Of a stretch of DNA of 64,000 nucleotides, positions 33,671 to 43,050 are shown piece by piece (the stretch's first letter is position 1; the number at the start of each line of letters is the position of its first letter). The position numbers and the translations under genes are program-made. The notes beneath the pieces are model-generated. The model made no database searches and had not been told where the DNA came from. It saw only the letters and a list, made by a program, of their open reading frames with translations. Source of the DNA: Robertmurraya sp047302285 (GTDB taxonomy: Bacteria; Bacillota; Bacilli; Bacillales; Cytobacillaceae); assembly GCF_047302285.1 (NCBI RefSeq), contig NZ_CP154845.1, forward strand, positions 1,736,001 to 1,800,000, written 5' to 3'.

Positions 33671-34213
33671 ATGATTAGGAGAACCTTCAAAATCATCGCA
33701 AATTTATTTTCACTTTTACTCGTAATCGTTCTATTACTCTCACTCTATTCCTTCATTCAATCTACTAGGGACTCTGATTCATTGCCGTCCATTTTGGGAT
33801 TCAATTTGCTTACTATTTTAACGGGGAGCATGGAACCAGGGTTCGCTCAAGGAGATGTTATCATCATTCGACCGTACTCTTCAGATGAACCGATGCTCGA
33901 TGATGTCGTGACTTACCGAAAAGAGAGTGGGACATTTGTGACACATCGTATAGTGGATGTTGTGGATAGCAATGGGACAAGCCTGTTTCAAACAAAAGGG
34001 GATGCCAATAATGTAGTTGATGGAGATCTAGTTTCTCCCAATCAAATAGTTGGTTCCGTTATGTTCAAGATTCCGAAATTAGGTTTACTACTAAACTTTT
34101 TAAATACCCCATTAGGTCTTATTACATTAACTAGCATACTATTTCTTTCGGTGATTGTAAGCATCATCAAAAAAATGGTAACAGCTAAGAAACAAGAACA
34201 AGTTACTCGATGA
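33671..34213 (+). CDS. SipW-like signal peptidase, second copy
   Basis: 180 residues from ATG 33671 (AGGGGGG). A membrane segment (11-30), catalytic Ser in ILTGSMEPGF, catalytic His in FVTHRIVDV and a C-terminal membrane segment (about 149-168). It is an ER-type signal peptidase like sipW at 4670 but clearly diverged. It precedes a protein with a SipW-type signal peptide, so the two probably act as an enzyme/substrate pair. Confidence 0.92.
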   Translation: MIRRTFKIIANLFSLLLVIVLLLSLYSFIQSTRDSDSLPSILGFNLLTILTGSMEPGFAQGDVIIIRPYSSDEPMLDDVVTYRKESGTFVTHRIVDVVDSNGTSLFQTKGDANNVVDGDLVSPNQIVGSVMFKIPKLGLLLNFLNTPLGLITLTSILFLSVIVSIIKKMVTAKKQEQVTR

Positions 34214-34268
34214 GCAATTTTAGGAGGTGATGGCAAAGGAAACTTCTATTATTTTTTTGGGATTTTTT

Positions 34269-34282
34269 GTTCTTTATTAAGG
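34269..34282. promoter_or_regulatory. Weaker SinR-like site before the TasA-like gene
   Basis: GTTCTTTATTAAGG has one good GTTCTTT half and a degenerate second half, 50 bases before the gene at 34331. Confidence 0.35.
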
Positions 34283-34330
34283 TTTTTTTGTGCTTTATTA
34301 GTTTTTAAAAAATATCTGTAGATAGGAGAA

Positions 34331-35245
34331 ATGATGATGAATTTTATTAAAAAGCATAAGTTAGCCATTAGTCTTGTTGGAGTGTTCATGTTAGCCATTG
34401 CAACGATTGGAACGATTGCATACTTTAGCAAAAGTTTTACGAGTGATAAAAACGTAGCAGTTGCAGCCAAGTTTGATGTCGATGCTGTGAATGGAAATGG
34501 GGAGACCATTGGAAATCGCCAATTTGACCTAGGAGAAGATTTATTCCCTGGAATGGATACGATAGAGGCTTATAGCTTTCAAATTAATAAAAATAATACT
34601 AGTCTACCAGTGGAATATATGGTGAACTTAGAACCAAGTGGAAAACTGTTTGGAAACAACTCTCCTATTGAATTGACACTCCAAAGAGCCATTAATAATC
34701 AGTGGGTGGATGTTGATTATTCAACGACATTTCTTCCAGAAAGTGACACAGAGAGTTATAGAGTACTAGTTGATTGGCCACATAGTGACAATGATATTGA
34801 TTTCCAAGGAGCAAAAGGGAATATTAAGTTAGAGGTTGTCGCTTCACAGGTTGACCCTGAAGAGGTGCCGGCAGGACCTCCATACTTTACTGAAGAAGTT
34901 ATCTTTAAAACAACACCGAATGGTGATACAAGAACTACTTCAAATAAAGAAGTTAATTTCTATATAAATGATCAGGGCTACAAAGTTATTGAAGTAACTA
35001 TGGGTGACGGAACAGGTGAATTTGAAAATAAAGTCGGAAACTTTAAAATCATTGAGAGTGTTGAAAATGGTACAACTTGGTATCGAGTGTACACGGACAA
35101 AGAGTATTATGCTAGTGAGAGCCAGATATGGAGAGTAAGTAGTGTCGATACTTCAGTAAACGGAAAAATTAGTTTGAATAAAATATTAGGCCCATATCTC
35201 TCGATCGATTCACAAGTTCTATATGACTGGTTTTTAGAAAACTAA
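34331..35245 (+). CDS. Secreted TasA-like protein with SipW-type signal peptide
   Basis: 304 residues. The N-terminus (KKHKLAISLVGVFMLAIATI, then GTIAYFSKSFTSDKN) is a SipW-type signal. A TasA-like beta domain follows (FDLGEDLFPGMDTIEAYSFQINKNN, DFQGAKGNIKLEVVASQ). The C-terminal 120 residues, with NFKIIESVENGTTWYRVY, form an extra domain not found in TasA, which I do not recognise. Three consecutive ATG codons make the exact start uncertain. Probably an extracellular fibre-related or surface protein matured by the adjacent peptidase. Confidence 0.82.
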   Translation: MMMNFIKKHKLAISLVGVFMLAIATIGTIAYFSKSFTSDKNVAVAAKFDVDAVNGNGETIGNRQFDLGEDLFPGMDTIEAYSFQINKNNTSLPVEYMVNLEPSGKLFGNNSPIELTLQRAINNQWVDVDYSTTFLPESDTESYRVLVDWPHSDNDIDFQGAKGNIKLEVVASQVDPEEVPAGPPYFTEEVIFKTTPNGDTRTTSNKEVNFYINDQGYKVIEVTMGDGTGEFENKVGNFKIIESVENGTTWYRVYTDKEYYASESQIWRVSSVDTSVNGKISLNKILGPYLSIDSQVLYDWFLEN

Positions 35246-35252
35246 GTTGAAT

Positions 35253-35287
35253 CATAGAGTAGGCAGAGCATATCTGCCTATTCTATG
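35253..35287 (+). terminator. Hairpin after the TasA-like gene
   Basis: A 15-bp stem with one mismatch (35253-35267 with 35273-35287). No clear T run, so attenuation or mRNA stabilisation is as likely as termination. It mirrors the hairpin after tasA at 3675. Confidence 0.6.
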
Positions 35288-35331
35288 AAACTATTAATAC
35301 ATATAAAATTGTTCGAGGGGGTACTAGTAAA

Positions 35332-36249
35332 ATGAGAATGCTAAAAAAGGTTTTTAAAATCATCGTCTTTATGGCCATTGTTGTTGCCCTTTTCATGACA
35401 ACAACTCAGCATTCCTTTGCATTATTTTTTACATCGTTTCAGGAACAATTTGGGGTTTCCTCGGCCTCTGCAGAGAATTTAATTAAGAATGTTAAGGTCA
35501 CCGAGAAAGAAGATAAAAGTTTAGTCATTGAAATAATGAGAGATAGTGAATATGGGTATAGACCAGACGTAGGATTTGCACTAGAAGGGGATATTCAGCA
35601 ATATATTTTGCACATCAATCCTGTCAAAATTGATAAAAATGGCATCTATCACATTCCCATTGTACCTAATATCAATATGCATCAATTTTGGGAATTAACG
35701 AAGATGAAAATCTTACAAAATAAAAAGTCTATTAATGGCTCTGTAATACTGAAAAACTTTGATGGAAAAGTGATTGAACAGCAACCGATAAAGATTGATA
35801 TTAATTACCTACTAAGCAGAATTAATGAGGATATGATAAAAAGTGGAACTGAGTTAAAGCAAATCGTGCATGAGGATGAGGTGAGAGATGAAATCGTTAT
35901 CTTTATTAACGAGCTTGCCTCTACGATGAATTGGGAAGACTCTTCACTGACAGAGGAGAAGAACAGTATTCTTCGTGTTATTGCACCTAACTTAATCGGT
36001 CAACTTGACACTTTAGAGAATGAACGTCAGACGATCACCGAAGAAAATGAGCGATTAAAAAAGGAGAAGGAAGAATTGGAAAGGAAAAGTGCTGAACTCC
36101 AATCATCTTTAAATGAACAGATTCAGGGGCTTGAAGATGAAAATGAACAATTAAGAAAAAAACTAGAGGAGCTTGAAAAAGCTGAAACTAGTAAAATAGA
36201 TTTCGAAGAGATTAGTGTAGAATCAAATATTTCTGACACTGACTATTAA
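35332..36249 (+). CDS. Secreted coiled-coil protein of the second TasA-like cluster
   Basis: 305 residues. A signal segment (FKIIVFMAIVVALFMTTTQHSFALFF) is followed by an unrecognised domain (about 40-225) and a long coiled coil (about 228-285: LENERQTITEENERLKKEK and following heptads). The position after a SipW/TasA-like pair recalls TapA, but there is no sequence likeness. GAGGGGG precedes the ATG. An assembly or anchoring role is a guess from context. Confidence 0.7.
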   Translation: MRMLKKVFKIIVFMAIVVALFMTTTQHSFALFFTSFQEQFGVSSASAENLIKNVKVTEKEDKSLVIEIMRDSEYGYRPDVGFALEGDIQQYILHINPVKIDKNGIYHIPIVPNINMHQFWELTKMKILQNKKSINGSVILKNFDGKVIEQQPIKIDINYLLSRINEDMIKSGTELKQIVHEDEVRDEIVIFINELASTMNWEDSSLTEEKNSILRVIAPNLIGQLDTLENERQTITEENERLKKEKEELERKSAELQSSLNEQIQGLEDENEQLRKKLEELEKAETSKIDFEEISVESNISDTDY

Positions 36250-37130
36250 AAGACGCTACTACACCTGTCTTAGCGGGCCTCCTTTTAGGTACCATTGATC
36301 TCTTTGGCATTGTTCTCATCGATTTTTCGACCTTTTTAGTGGCGACGGCTACTCTATTATTTGTCAAAATTCCTGATGTAAAGGAAAAAGAGGAAAAGGA
36401 AAGAACTTCAGCATGGAAAGAGGCCGCTATTGGATGGAAGTATATCATTGAACGTCCAGGCTTGAAGTGGTTACTTGTTTTTTTCGCTTTATCAAACTTT
36501 CTTTTAGGCTTTTTCAATATTCTCCTCCAGCCTTATATTTTGTCTTTCAGTAATGAGAAGGTATTAGGTCTAGTTCTATCGTGCTTTGGAGTTGGATTGC
36601 TCTTAGGTGGTTTAGTTATGGGAGCATGGGGAGGACCTAAACAACGAATTAAAGGGCTGTTAGGTTTTGGTGTATTATCAGGTCTAGCACTTACGATTGC
36701 TGGATTTCAGTCAGAAGGTATTCTAGTGGCCGTGTCGATTGCCTTAACAGGGATTTTCATACCGTTAACAAATGGTTGTAGCCAAGCGATTTGGCAAAGC
36801 AAAGTTCAGCTTGAAATTCAAGGGAGAGTTTTTGCTTTACGGAGAATGATTGCGATGTCACTAAGCCCACTTGCTTATGTTTTAGCCGGACCGCTTATTG
36901 ATTTTGTTTTTGAGCCATCTATGCAGGTAAATGGAATGCTTGCCGAATCACTAGGGCATATATTTGGAGTGGGTGAAGGAAGAGGAATGGGCGTATTCAT
37001 CACGATCATCGGCCTTGGATGGGCTCTCATAGCCCTCGTCGTCTATTTACATCCACGAGTACGAAATTTAGAAACAGAACTACCTGATTATGATGCGAAT
37101 CAGAACATGGTTGTGGCTCAGGTTGAGTAA
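36243..37130 (+). pseudogene. C-terminal half of an MFS transporter
   Basis: The frame is open from 36243, overlapping the end of the previous gene, and encodes about 295 residues with six to seven membrane segments: end of the first half (ATTPVLAGLLLGTIDLFGIV), the central loop (IPDVKEKEEKERTSAWKEA) and TM7-12 including RVFALRRM. Helices 1-5, with the start codon and ribosome site, are absent. It resembles macrolide/enterobactin-type exporters. The 5' part was lost where the TasA-like cluster now ends. Confidence 0.85.
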
Positions 37131-37339
37131 CAAAAACTTTATTTTGAATTATCAACCATTGCTATATCGATAATGCTATTAGGCCGTTCAGCTAATGAAG
37201 TGATACGAGTGGGATACTTTTAGAAGGAGAAATAAGAGTGGACACTGAAATTAAAAATTCGAAAGCCATATCAAATACATAGGTTTAGTTTACTAACAAA
37301 TTGTAGTGAATCAAAAAAAATTACCTGGAGGTATAAGTT
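37131..37339. other. Intergenic region after the MFS remnant
   Basis: No credible gene. An AAGGAG followed by a 14-codon frame (37222-37282, GTG start) might be a remnant start, but is too short to call. Confidence 0.4.
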
Positions 37340-37741
37340 GTGAGAATAATGCAAGCAAATTCTTCCTTTAAATTAATAGAAGCAAATGAGGTAGCTTATA
37401 GTGAGGCAAACGGAGGACCTAGGCTCACTAAGGGAAACTTTGTAATGGAATATGTCGGAGAACTTCAAGGAAAAGGCGAGCTACAAGAGTTAAAATGTTA
37501 TCTGATAGACGGTTCGGCAACAGTGTATGGCTTTGAACGAATTACAGGCCGTATTGGTGATAAAGTAGGGAGTTTTGTTTTGGAACACATAGGGAAATAT
37601 GAAAATGGTGTACTGACATCCAAGAGGACTGTTGTACAAGGTTCTGGAACGGAAGAATTAACAGGTATCTTAGGAGAAATAAATTTTGAGTCTGGAAGTG
37701 CTGAGGAGTTCAAAATTACTTTAAATTACTATTTTGAATAA
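37340..37741 (+). CDS. DUF3224 family protein
   Basis: 133 residues. The pattern GGPRLTKGNFVMEYVGELQGKG, TVYGFERITGRIGDKVGSFVLEHIG and VQGSGTEELTGILGE is typical of DUF3224, a small beta-barrel family of unknown role. GTG 37340 has GGAGG nine bases upstream; ATG 37349 is an alternative. Confidence 0.85.
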   Translation: MRIMQANSSFKLIEANEVAYSEANGGPRLTKGNFVMEYVGELQGKGELQELKCYLIDGSATVYGFERITGRIGDKVGSFVLEHIGKYENGVLTSKRTVVQGSGTEELTGILGEINFESGSAEEFKITLNYYFE

Positions 37742-37751
37742 GGAATTCTAG

Positions 37752-37973
37752 GAGGTTTTTGATGATGCAGAGGGTTGGGGGTGGATTTCAATAGAGGGAG
37801 AAGATGATGCTTGGGTTCATTTCAGTAGTATTCAATGGGATGGATTTAAATCACTTGCCACAGGTGAGGATGTATTATTTGACCTTGAAGAAAACCCAAA
37901 TTTAAAAGAGCAGTCACGTCGAGCAGTTAATGTTAAGAAAATTGATTATAAACCTAACGAAGGGGCAGTTTAG
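37752..37973 (+). pseudogene. Cold-shock-domain protein lacking its start
   Basis: An open frame of 73 codons after an in-frame TAG reads FDDAEGWGWISIEG, then DDAWVHFSSIQWDGFKSL, VLFDLEENP and SRRAVNVKKI. That is a nearly complete cold-shock OB fold missing only its first strand and start codon. The AGGAGG at 37749 belongs to another frame. Probably a recent 5' truncation. Confidence 0.75.
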
Positions 37974-38040
37974 CATCAAACAGGTTTGTACCATGGTAAT
38001 AGTTAGGAGGGGTGTAATGGCTGCTTATAAAGAATAAATA

Positions 38041-38077
38041 AAAACAACAACGTTTGGAAATCGTTGTTGTTTTATTT
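38041..38077 (+). terminator. Terminator near the zwf end
   Basis: AAAACAACAACG (38041-38052) pairs with CGTTGTTGTTTT (38062-38073), then ATTT. Confidence 0.8.
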
Positions 38078-38151
38078 GGTACCTATTCTTTTTCTTTTCC
38101 ATCTAAAAAGTATCGGAACTACTGACTTATTGAGACGTGTCTCTATTACTT

Positions 38152-39669
38152 TTAACAGTTATCGACATCTAAATTGGTTACAGGCCACCAGAAGTAGCCA
38201 TCTTTTTCTAGGAGTTCATCGGAGCATTTTGGTCCCATTGTTCCAGATGCGTAGTTCGGGAAGCTTTCGTCAACCGTATTTTCCCAAACCTCTGATATTT
38301 TATCTGTGAAGCTCCAAGAAAGGGCAACCTCATCCCAATGGGTAAAGTTTGTTGCATCACCACGCATGCAATCATATAGAAGCTTTTCGTATGCTTCAGG
38401 CGTATTGATGCCGTCAATTCCCTTATTGGAGTAATTTAATTTAATCGGTGTCGCTTCCATTCCTGTTCCGGCTTTTTTCGCATTCAGATGAATGGTAACT
38501 CCTTCTTCAGGTTGAATATGAATCACGAGTAAGTTTGGATTTAATTGCTGTTCGGTCTGATAATAAAGATTCATTGGAATATCTTTAAATTGAATCACAA
38601 TTTTTGTGGATTTCGTTTCCATTCTTTTTCCAGTGCGAATATAGAATGGGACACCTGCCCAGCGGAAATTATCAATTAATAGCTTACCAGCAACAAAGGT
38701 TTCTGTGTTTGATTTTTCATCAACCATAGGCTCTTGACGATAGCCTGGCACAGCCTTGTCGTTAACCGTCCCTTCATTATATTGGCCTCTAACAAAGTAT
38801 TTATTTACCTCTTCACCTTCAATTGGTCGCAACGCTCTTAACACCTTTACCTTTTCAGAGCGAATTTCTTCTGTATTTAAGCGAATAGGTGGTTCCATTG
38901 CAAGTAATGCAACCATTTGGATTAGATGGTTTTGCACCATATCTCGTAGGGCACCGCTGTTTTCGTAGTATCTACCTCTTTCTTCTACACCAAGAACTTC
39001 ACTTGATGTTACTTGGATGTTAGAGATGAAGCGGCTATTCCACAACGGTTCAAAAATCGCATTCGCAAAACGAATCACTTCTATGTTTTGCACCATTTCT
39101 TTTCCAAGGTAGTGGTCAATTCGGTAAATCTCATCCTCTGAAAAAGCCGTTCTAATTTGGTCATTCAGTTCTTTCGCTGACTCTAGGTCATGGCCAAATG
39201 GTTTTTCAATGACTAGACGTTTAAATCCAGTTACATCGGTAAGCCCATCCGATTTTAAGTGAAGAGCAATTGGTCCGAAAAATTCTGGAGCCATTGCTAA
39301 GTAAAAGATGCGATTTCCATTTAATTGATAATGGTTATCTAAATTTGCCGCCATACTTTTTAATGTCGCATAGGAAGCTGAGTCAGTCACATCATGAGAA
39401 TGGTAGTAAAAATGGGAAGCGAATTCGTCTATTCTGTCTTCCTTTTCAATCGCGGTTTTAACAGAATCCTTAATAGACTGTTGAAATTCTTCGTTCGTTA
39501 ATGGACGTCTTGCTACACCGATAACGGCGAAATTTTTGGAGAGCTTGTCCTTTTCAAACAATTTATATAGAGATGGAAATAGCTTGCGTTTTGCTAAATC
39601 ACCAGTCGCTCCAAATATCATGATGAGTGCTGTTTGTTTATCGTTCTGGTTCAAGATACTAGACCTCAT
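38152..39669 (-). CDS. zwf: Glucose-6-phosphate 1-dehydrogenase
   Basis: 505 residues. NADP-binding FGATGDLAKRKLFPSLY, the active-site motif RIDHYLGKEMVQN, EKPFGHDLESAK and RTGKRM are clear. It catalyses the first step of the oxidative pentose phosphate pathway; gndA at 31751 encodes the third. The assigned ATG has only a weak ribosome site (AGTGAG). Confidence 0.97.
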   Translation of the reverse strand: MRSSILNQNDKQTALIMIFGATGDLAKRKLFPSLYKLFEKDKLSKNFAVIGVARRPLTNEEFQQSIKDSVKTAIEKEDRIDEFASHFYYHSHDVTDSASYATLKSMAANLDNHYQLNGNRIFYLAMAPEFFGPIALHLKSDGLTDVTGFKRLVIEKPFGHDLESAKELNDQIRTAFSEDEIYRIDHYLGKEMVQNIEVIRFANAIFEPLWNSRFISNIQVTSSEVLGVEERGRYYENSGALRDMVQNHLIQMVALLAMEPPIRLNTEEIRSEKVKVLRALRPIEGEEVNKYFVRGQYNEGTVNDKAVPGYRQEPMVDEKSNTETFVAGKLLIDNFRWAGVPFYIRTGKRMETKSTKIVIQFKDIPMNLYYQTEQQLNPNLLVIHIQPEEGVTIHLNAKKAGTGMEATPIKLNYSNKGIDGINTPEAYEKLLYDCMRGDATNFTHWDEVALSWSFTDKISEVWENTVDESFPNYASGTMGPKCSDELLEKDGYFWWPVTNLDVDNC

Positions 39670-39896
39670 TTCTCACTTTATGTATGAATCATTTATCTTC
39701 TAGTTTAGACTTTACTTGAAAGAAGTTCTATTAATTAGGCTCAAATATGAATTTTATAGTTTTCTGACGCAATTCGCAAATATTTTAGCACATTCTCCAC
39801 TATTTTTTGCCTTTTAAGATGGAACTATCCAAAACGAACATAAATTGCACCATATGGTATAGTAAGTAGATAAGATGAGCCGAAAGGAGTTTTTTT

Positions 39897-40823
39897 GTGG
39901 AAGTTTTATTTCTTGGGACGGGAGCGGGCATTCCAGCAAAGCTCCGGAACGTTACGTCCATCGCTTTAAAATTGCTTGAAGAACGTGGAGCTGTTTGGTT
40001 GTTCGATTGTGGTGAAGCAACTCAGCATCAAATTTTACATACATCTCTAAAACCGCGAAGAGTCGAGAAAGTATTTATCACGCATTTGCATGGCGATCAT
40101 ATTTACGGTCTGCCAGGCTTTTTAGCAAGTCGTTCCTTCCAAGGTGGAGAATCGGATGTAACGATCTATGGACCGAAGGGAATTAAAACCTTTGTAGAAA
40201 CGAATCTTTCTGTTAGTCAAACCTATTTGAAATATCGTTTGCATTTCGTTGAAGTGGGAGAGGGAATCGTGTTTGAAGATGCTCAGTTTCAAGTGGAGGC
40301 ACGCTTGCTAGAGCACGGAATCGATTCTTATGGCTATCGAGTGATCGAGAAGGATCGCCCAGGGGTTTTACAGGTCGATAAACTAGGAGAAGTAGGGATT
40401 AAGCCAGGTCCGATTTATAAGCAATTCAAAAATGGAGAGAGTGTCACTCTTGAGGATGGAACGGTTGTCGATGGAAAAATGTTTACAGGTCCAGATATTA
40501 AGGGAAGAGTCGTGACGATTTTAGGAGATACGAGATTCTGTGAAGCTTCAAAAGAATTAGCAGAAGCTGCTGATCTCCTGATTCACGAAGCAACGTTCGC
40601 TGCTGGCGAAGAAGGGTTAGCGCGTGAATATTTTCACTCTACGACATCTCAAGCGGCACTGGTGGCGAAAGCGGCAAAGGCGAAGAAACTATGTTTAACC
40701 CATATTAGTTCGAGATACGACCGAGCAGATTGGGACATGCTTGTGAACCAGGCAAAAGAGATTTTCCCAACAACAGAAATTGCTTTAGATTTTAAAGAAA
40801 TTGTTATTCCATCAAAGAAATAA
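39897..40823 (+). CDS. rnz: Ribonuclease Z
   Basis: 308 residues, the standard bacterial length. The metal-binding HxHxDH is THLHGDHIYGLPG; FLGTGAGIPAKLRNVTS and the late CLTHISSRY are also typical. It trims tRNA 3' trailers. GTG start with AAAGGAG upstream. Confidence 0.97.
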   Translation: MEVLFLGTGAGIPAKLRNVTSIALKLLEERGAVWLFDCGEATQHQILHTSLKPRRVEKVFITHLHGDHIYGLPGFLASRSFQGGESDVTIYGPKGIKTFVETNLSVSQTYLKYRLHFVEVGEGIVFEDAQFQVEARLLEHGIDSYGYRVIEKDRPGVLQVDKLGEVGIKPGPIYKQFKNGESVTLEDGTVVDGKMFTGPDIKGRVVTILGDTRFCEASKELAEAADLLIHEATFAAGEEGLAREYFHSTTSQAALVAKAAKAKKLCLTHISSRYDRADWDMLVNQAKEIFPTTEIALDFKEIVIPSKK

Positions 40824-40855
40824 CTGGATAAATTGTAGAACAATACCATAAAAAA

Positions 40856-41092
40856 TTGACTGAGGATGAATTGGAACCATTGTTTGCATCTTTTTTACAA
40901 TGGACAGAAGGAAGTCTACCATATTATGAATTAACTGAACACATTCATATATTTCATCAAATTAACCAAAAGATATGGACGAAATTTAACTATGATGATG
41001 GCTGGAATGATGAATTATTGATTTTTCAAGCAAAGAAAGAGTTAGATTTATTGATAGACGAGGAAAAAGAGGACTATAAACATTGCCTATAA
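40856..41092 (+). CDS. Small acidic hypothetical protein, possibly 5'-truncated
   Basis: 78 residues from TTG 40856, rich in acidic and aromatic residues (FLQWTEGSLPYYELTEH, NYDDGWNDELL). No ribosome site precedes the TTG and the same frame is open for eight further codons upstream (VEQYHKKL), so it may be the end of a longer, truncated gene. I do not recognise it. Confidence 0.4.
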   Translation: MTEDELEPLFASFLQWTEGSLPYYELTEHIHIFHQINQKIWTKFNYDDGWNDELLIFQAKKELDLLIDEEKEDYKHCL

Positions 41093-41116
41093 AATGTGAA
41101 AGAAAGGGATTGTATC

Positions 41117-41665
41117 ATGACATTATTAAAGGTCAGTGAATTAAAAAAGGAACTGAAATCAATTGAACAAAAAGAGTTAGTTCAGTTAATTACAGAATTA
41201 TACAAGCTAAATAAAGAGGTTCAGCACTACTTGTCTAATAAATTTATAGGAGAGGCAGCAATAGAAGCATTGTATAATGATACCGCAAGAAAGGTGCGAG
41301 ATGAATTTTTTCCGGACCGTGGCCATGGAAAACTACGTTTACAGGAGGCAAAGAAAGCGATCTCGAATTTCAAGAAACTTTCATCAGATGAAGTGAATAC
41401 CATGGATCTGATGCTTTATTATGTTGAATTAGGGACAGACTTCACACTTGCATATGGAGATATTGACGAAAGATTTTATATGAGCATGGAATCAATGTAT
41501 CATAATGTTGTGAAGGAATGTAACAAAAAGAAAGAGTACTATGACGAATTCAAGGATAGACTGTATTCTATAGTTGAAAAAACGGACGGTATTGGTTGGG
41601 GATATCATGATATGATAATAGAACATTATTATTCTTTAAACTGGTTGGATGATGAGGAGGAATAA
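41117..41665 (+). CDS. DUF6155-like protein
   Basis: 182 residues from ATG 41117. The N-terminal KVSELKKELKSIEQKELVQL and ITELYKLNKEVQHYLSNKF resemble the helical DUF6155 family; function unknown. The C-terminus is acidic (LDDEEE). It follows the small acidic gene by 24 bases. Confidence 0.75.
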   Translation: MTLLKVSELKKELKSIEQKELVQLITELYKLNKEVQHYLSNKFIGEAAIEALYNDTARKVRDEFFPDRGHGKLRLQEAKKAISNFKKLSSDEVNTMDLMLYYVELGTDFTLAYGDIDERFYMSMESMYHNVVKECNKKKEYYDEFKDRLYSIVEKTDGIGWGYHDMIIEHYYSLNWLDDEEE

Positions 41666-41785
41666 AGAACTCTTCAATGCTTTTCCCACTAGAGTTTTTA
41701 AATACATCTTCTCTATCAACAAGTTCAATATGGGTTTCTAATATTATGTCAGAAATGTTGTAGCTATGTTACTGACCTCTCCTAT

Positions 41786-41825
41786 GTAAAAAAGCATATC
41801 AATTCATTGTTGAATTGATATGCTT
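41786..41825 (-). terminator. Terminator of namA
   Basis: A perfect 15-bp stem (41792-41806 with 41811-41825) and 4-base loop. A T run follows on the minus strand. Confidence 0.88.
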
Positions 41826-41843
41826 GAAATTCAAATAAACCAC

Positions 41844-42860
41844 TTACCATCCACGATCATATTGCTTAGGAGGCTCAATTGTCACGCCTAATTCTTTCGC
41901 AGCAGTTCTAGGGAAATAAGGATCACGTAACAGTTCCCGAGCAAGGAAGATGAGATCCGCTCGATTATTTTGTAAAATTTCTTCTGCTTGTATGGCGGTT
42001 GTGATTAAGCCGACAGCTCCTGTTGCAATGTCCGCACCATGTTTAATTTTTTCAGCAAAAGGAACTTGATAGCCAGGATAGGTATGAATTCTTGCAGGTA
42101 CGACTGCTCCAGAGCTGACGTCTATAAGGTCAACACCTTGTTCCTTCATCCATTGAGAAAGGGTAACATAGTCCTCTGGTTTCATGCCATCTTCTTGATA
42201 ATCAGATGCCGATACTCTAACCAATAGCGGGCCGTCCCAAACTTCTTTCACCGCATCGATGGTTTCTCGTAAGAAGCGATAACGATTTTCTGCTGAACCT
42301 CCGTATTTATCGGTACGTTTGTTGGAAAGAGGGGACAAGAATTCATTGATCAAGTATCCGTGTGCAGCATGGATTTCAATCACATCAAAGTCTGATTTAT
42401 TTGCTCTTATGGCCCCTTGTTTGAAAGCCTCAACCACTTCATGAATGTCATCTAACGTCATTTCCTTCGGTGTCTTCATGTTCTCGTTAAAAGGAATTGC
42501 CGAAGGAGCCAAGATTTCTCCATCCACTGTTGCTTTTCGACCAGCATGTGCAAGCTGGATTCCTGTTTTCGTACCATAGCTTTTGATTTGGCCTGTTAAA
42601 CGAGATAATCCCTCAATATGGTTGTCGCTCCAGATACCGAGATCCTTTGAAGAGATGCGCCCTTGAGGTGTAACCGCAGTTGCCTCTTGAATAATTAAAC
42701 CAACTTGCCCAACAGCACGGCTTACATAATGGGTAATGTGAAAATCTTCAACTTTCCCGTCCTCATTTTCGCTAGAATACATGCACATTGGTGCCATCAC
42801 GATGCGATTTTTTAAGGTTAAATCTTTAATGGAATAAGGTGAAAATAGCTTAGTTTCCAA
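41844..42860 (-). CDS. namA: NADPH dehydrogenase NamA (YqjM, old yellow enzyme)
   Basis: 338 residues. The FMN enzyme motifs IVMAPMCMYSSE (with the regulatory Cys), IQLAHAGRKA, EIHAAHGYLINEFLSPL and DKYGGSAENRYRF identify the YqjM subclass. It reduces activated C=C bonds of enals, enones and nitro compounds. TTG start with AGGAGG at 8 bases. Confidence 0.96.
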   Translation of the reverse strand: METKLFSPYSIKDLTLKNRIVMAPMCMYSSENEDGKVEDFHITHYVSRAVGQVGLIIQEATAVTPQGRISSKDLGIWSDNHIEGLSRLTGQIKSYGTKTGIQLAHAGRKATVDGEILAPSAIPFNENMKTPKEMTLDDIHEVVEAFKQGAIRANKSDFDVIEIHAAHGYLINEFLSPLSNKRTDKYGGSAENRYRFLRETIDAVKEVWDGPLLVRVSASDYQEDGMKPEDYVTLSQWMKEQGVDLIDVSSGAVVPARIHTYPGYQVPFAEKIKHGADIATGAVGLITTAIQAEEILQNNRADLIFLARELLRDPYFPRTAAKELGVTIEPPKQYDRGW

Positions 42861-43050
42861 TAGGTTGCCTCCTCTGTTCGATATGTTAAAAGTATAACAA
42901 TGGAAAGGGAAATTCGAAAAATATATGCTTGCTGAAATCGCTCTTTTTTAAGATTCAAAAACAATAATTGCTAAGAATGAATAATAGATTAAAACCTTTT
43001 TCTTGATTTAACCGTGCTATAATATAAAAAAGAAATCGGAGTGATTTTTA

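Noticed and set aside
34227..34282. 17-codon leader peptide frame after AGGAGG at 34222
   Set aside because: The ribosome site is only two bases from the ATG and the frame runs through the SinR-like site; too little to support.
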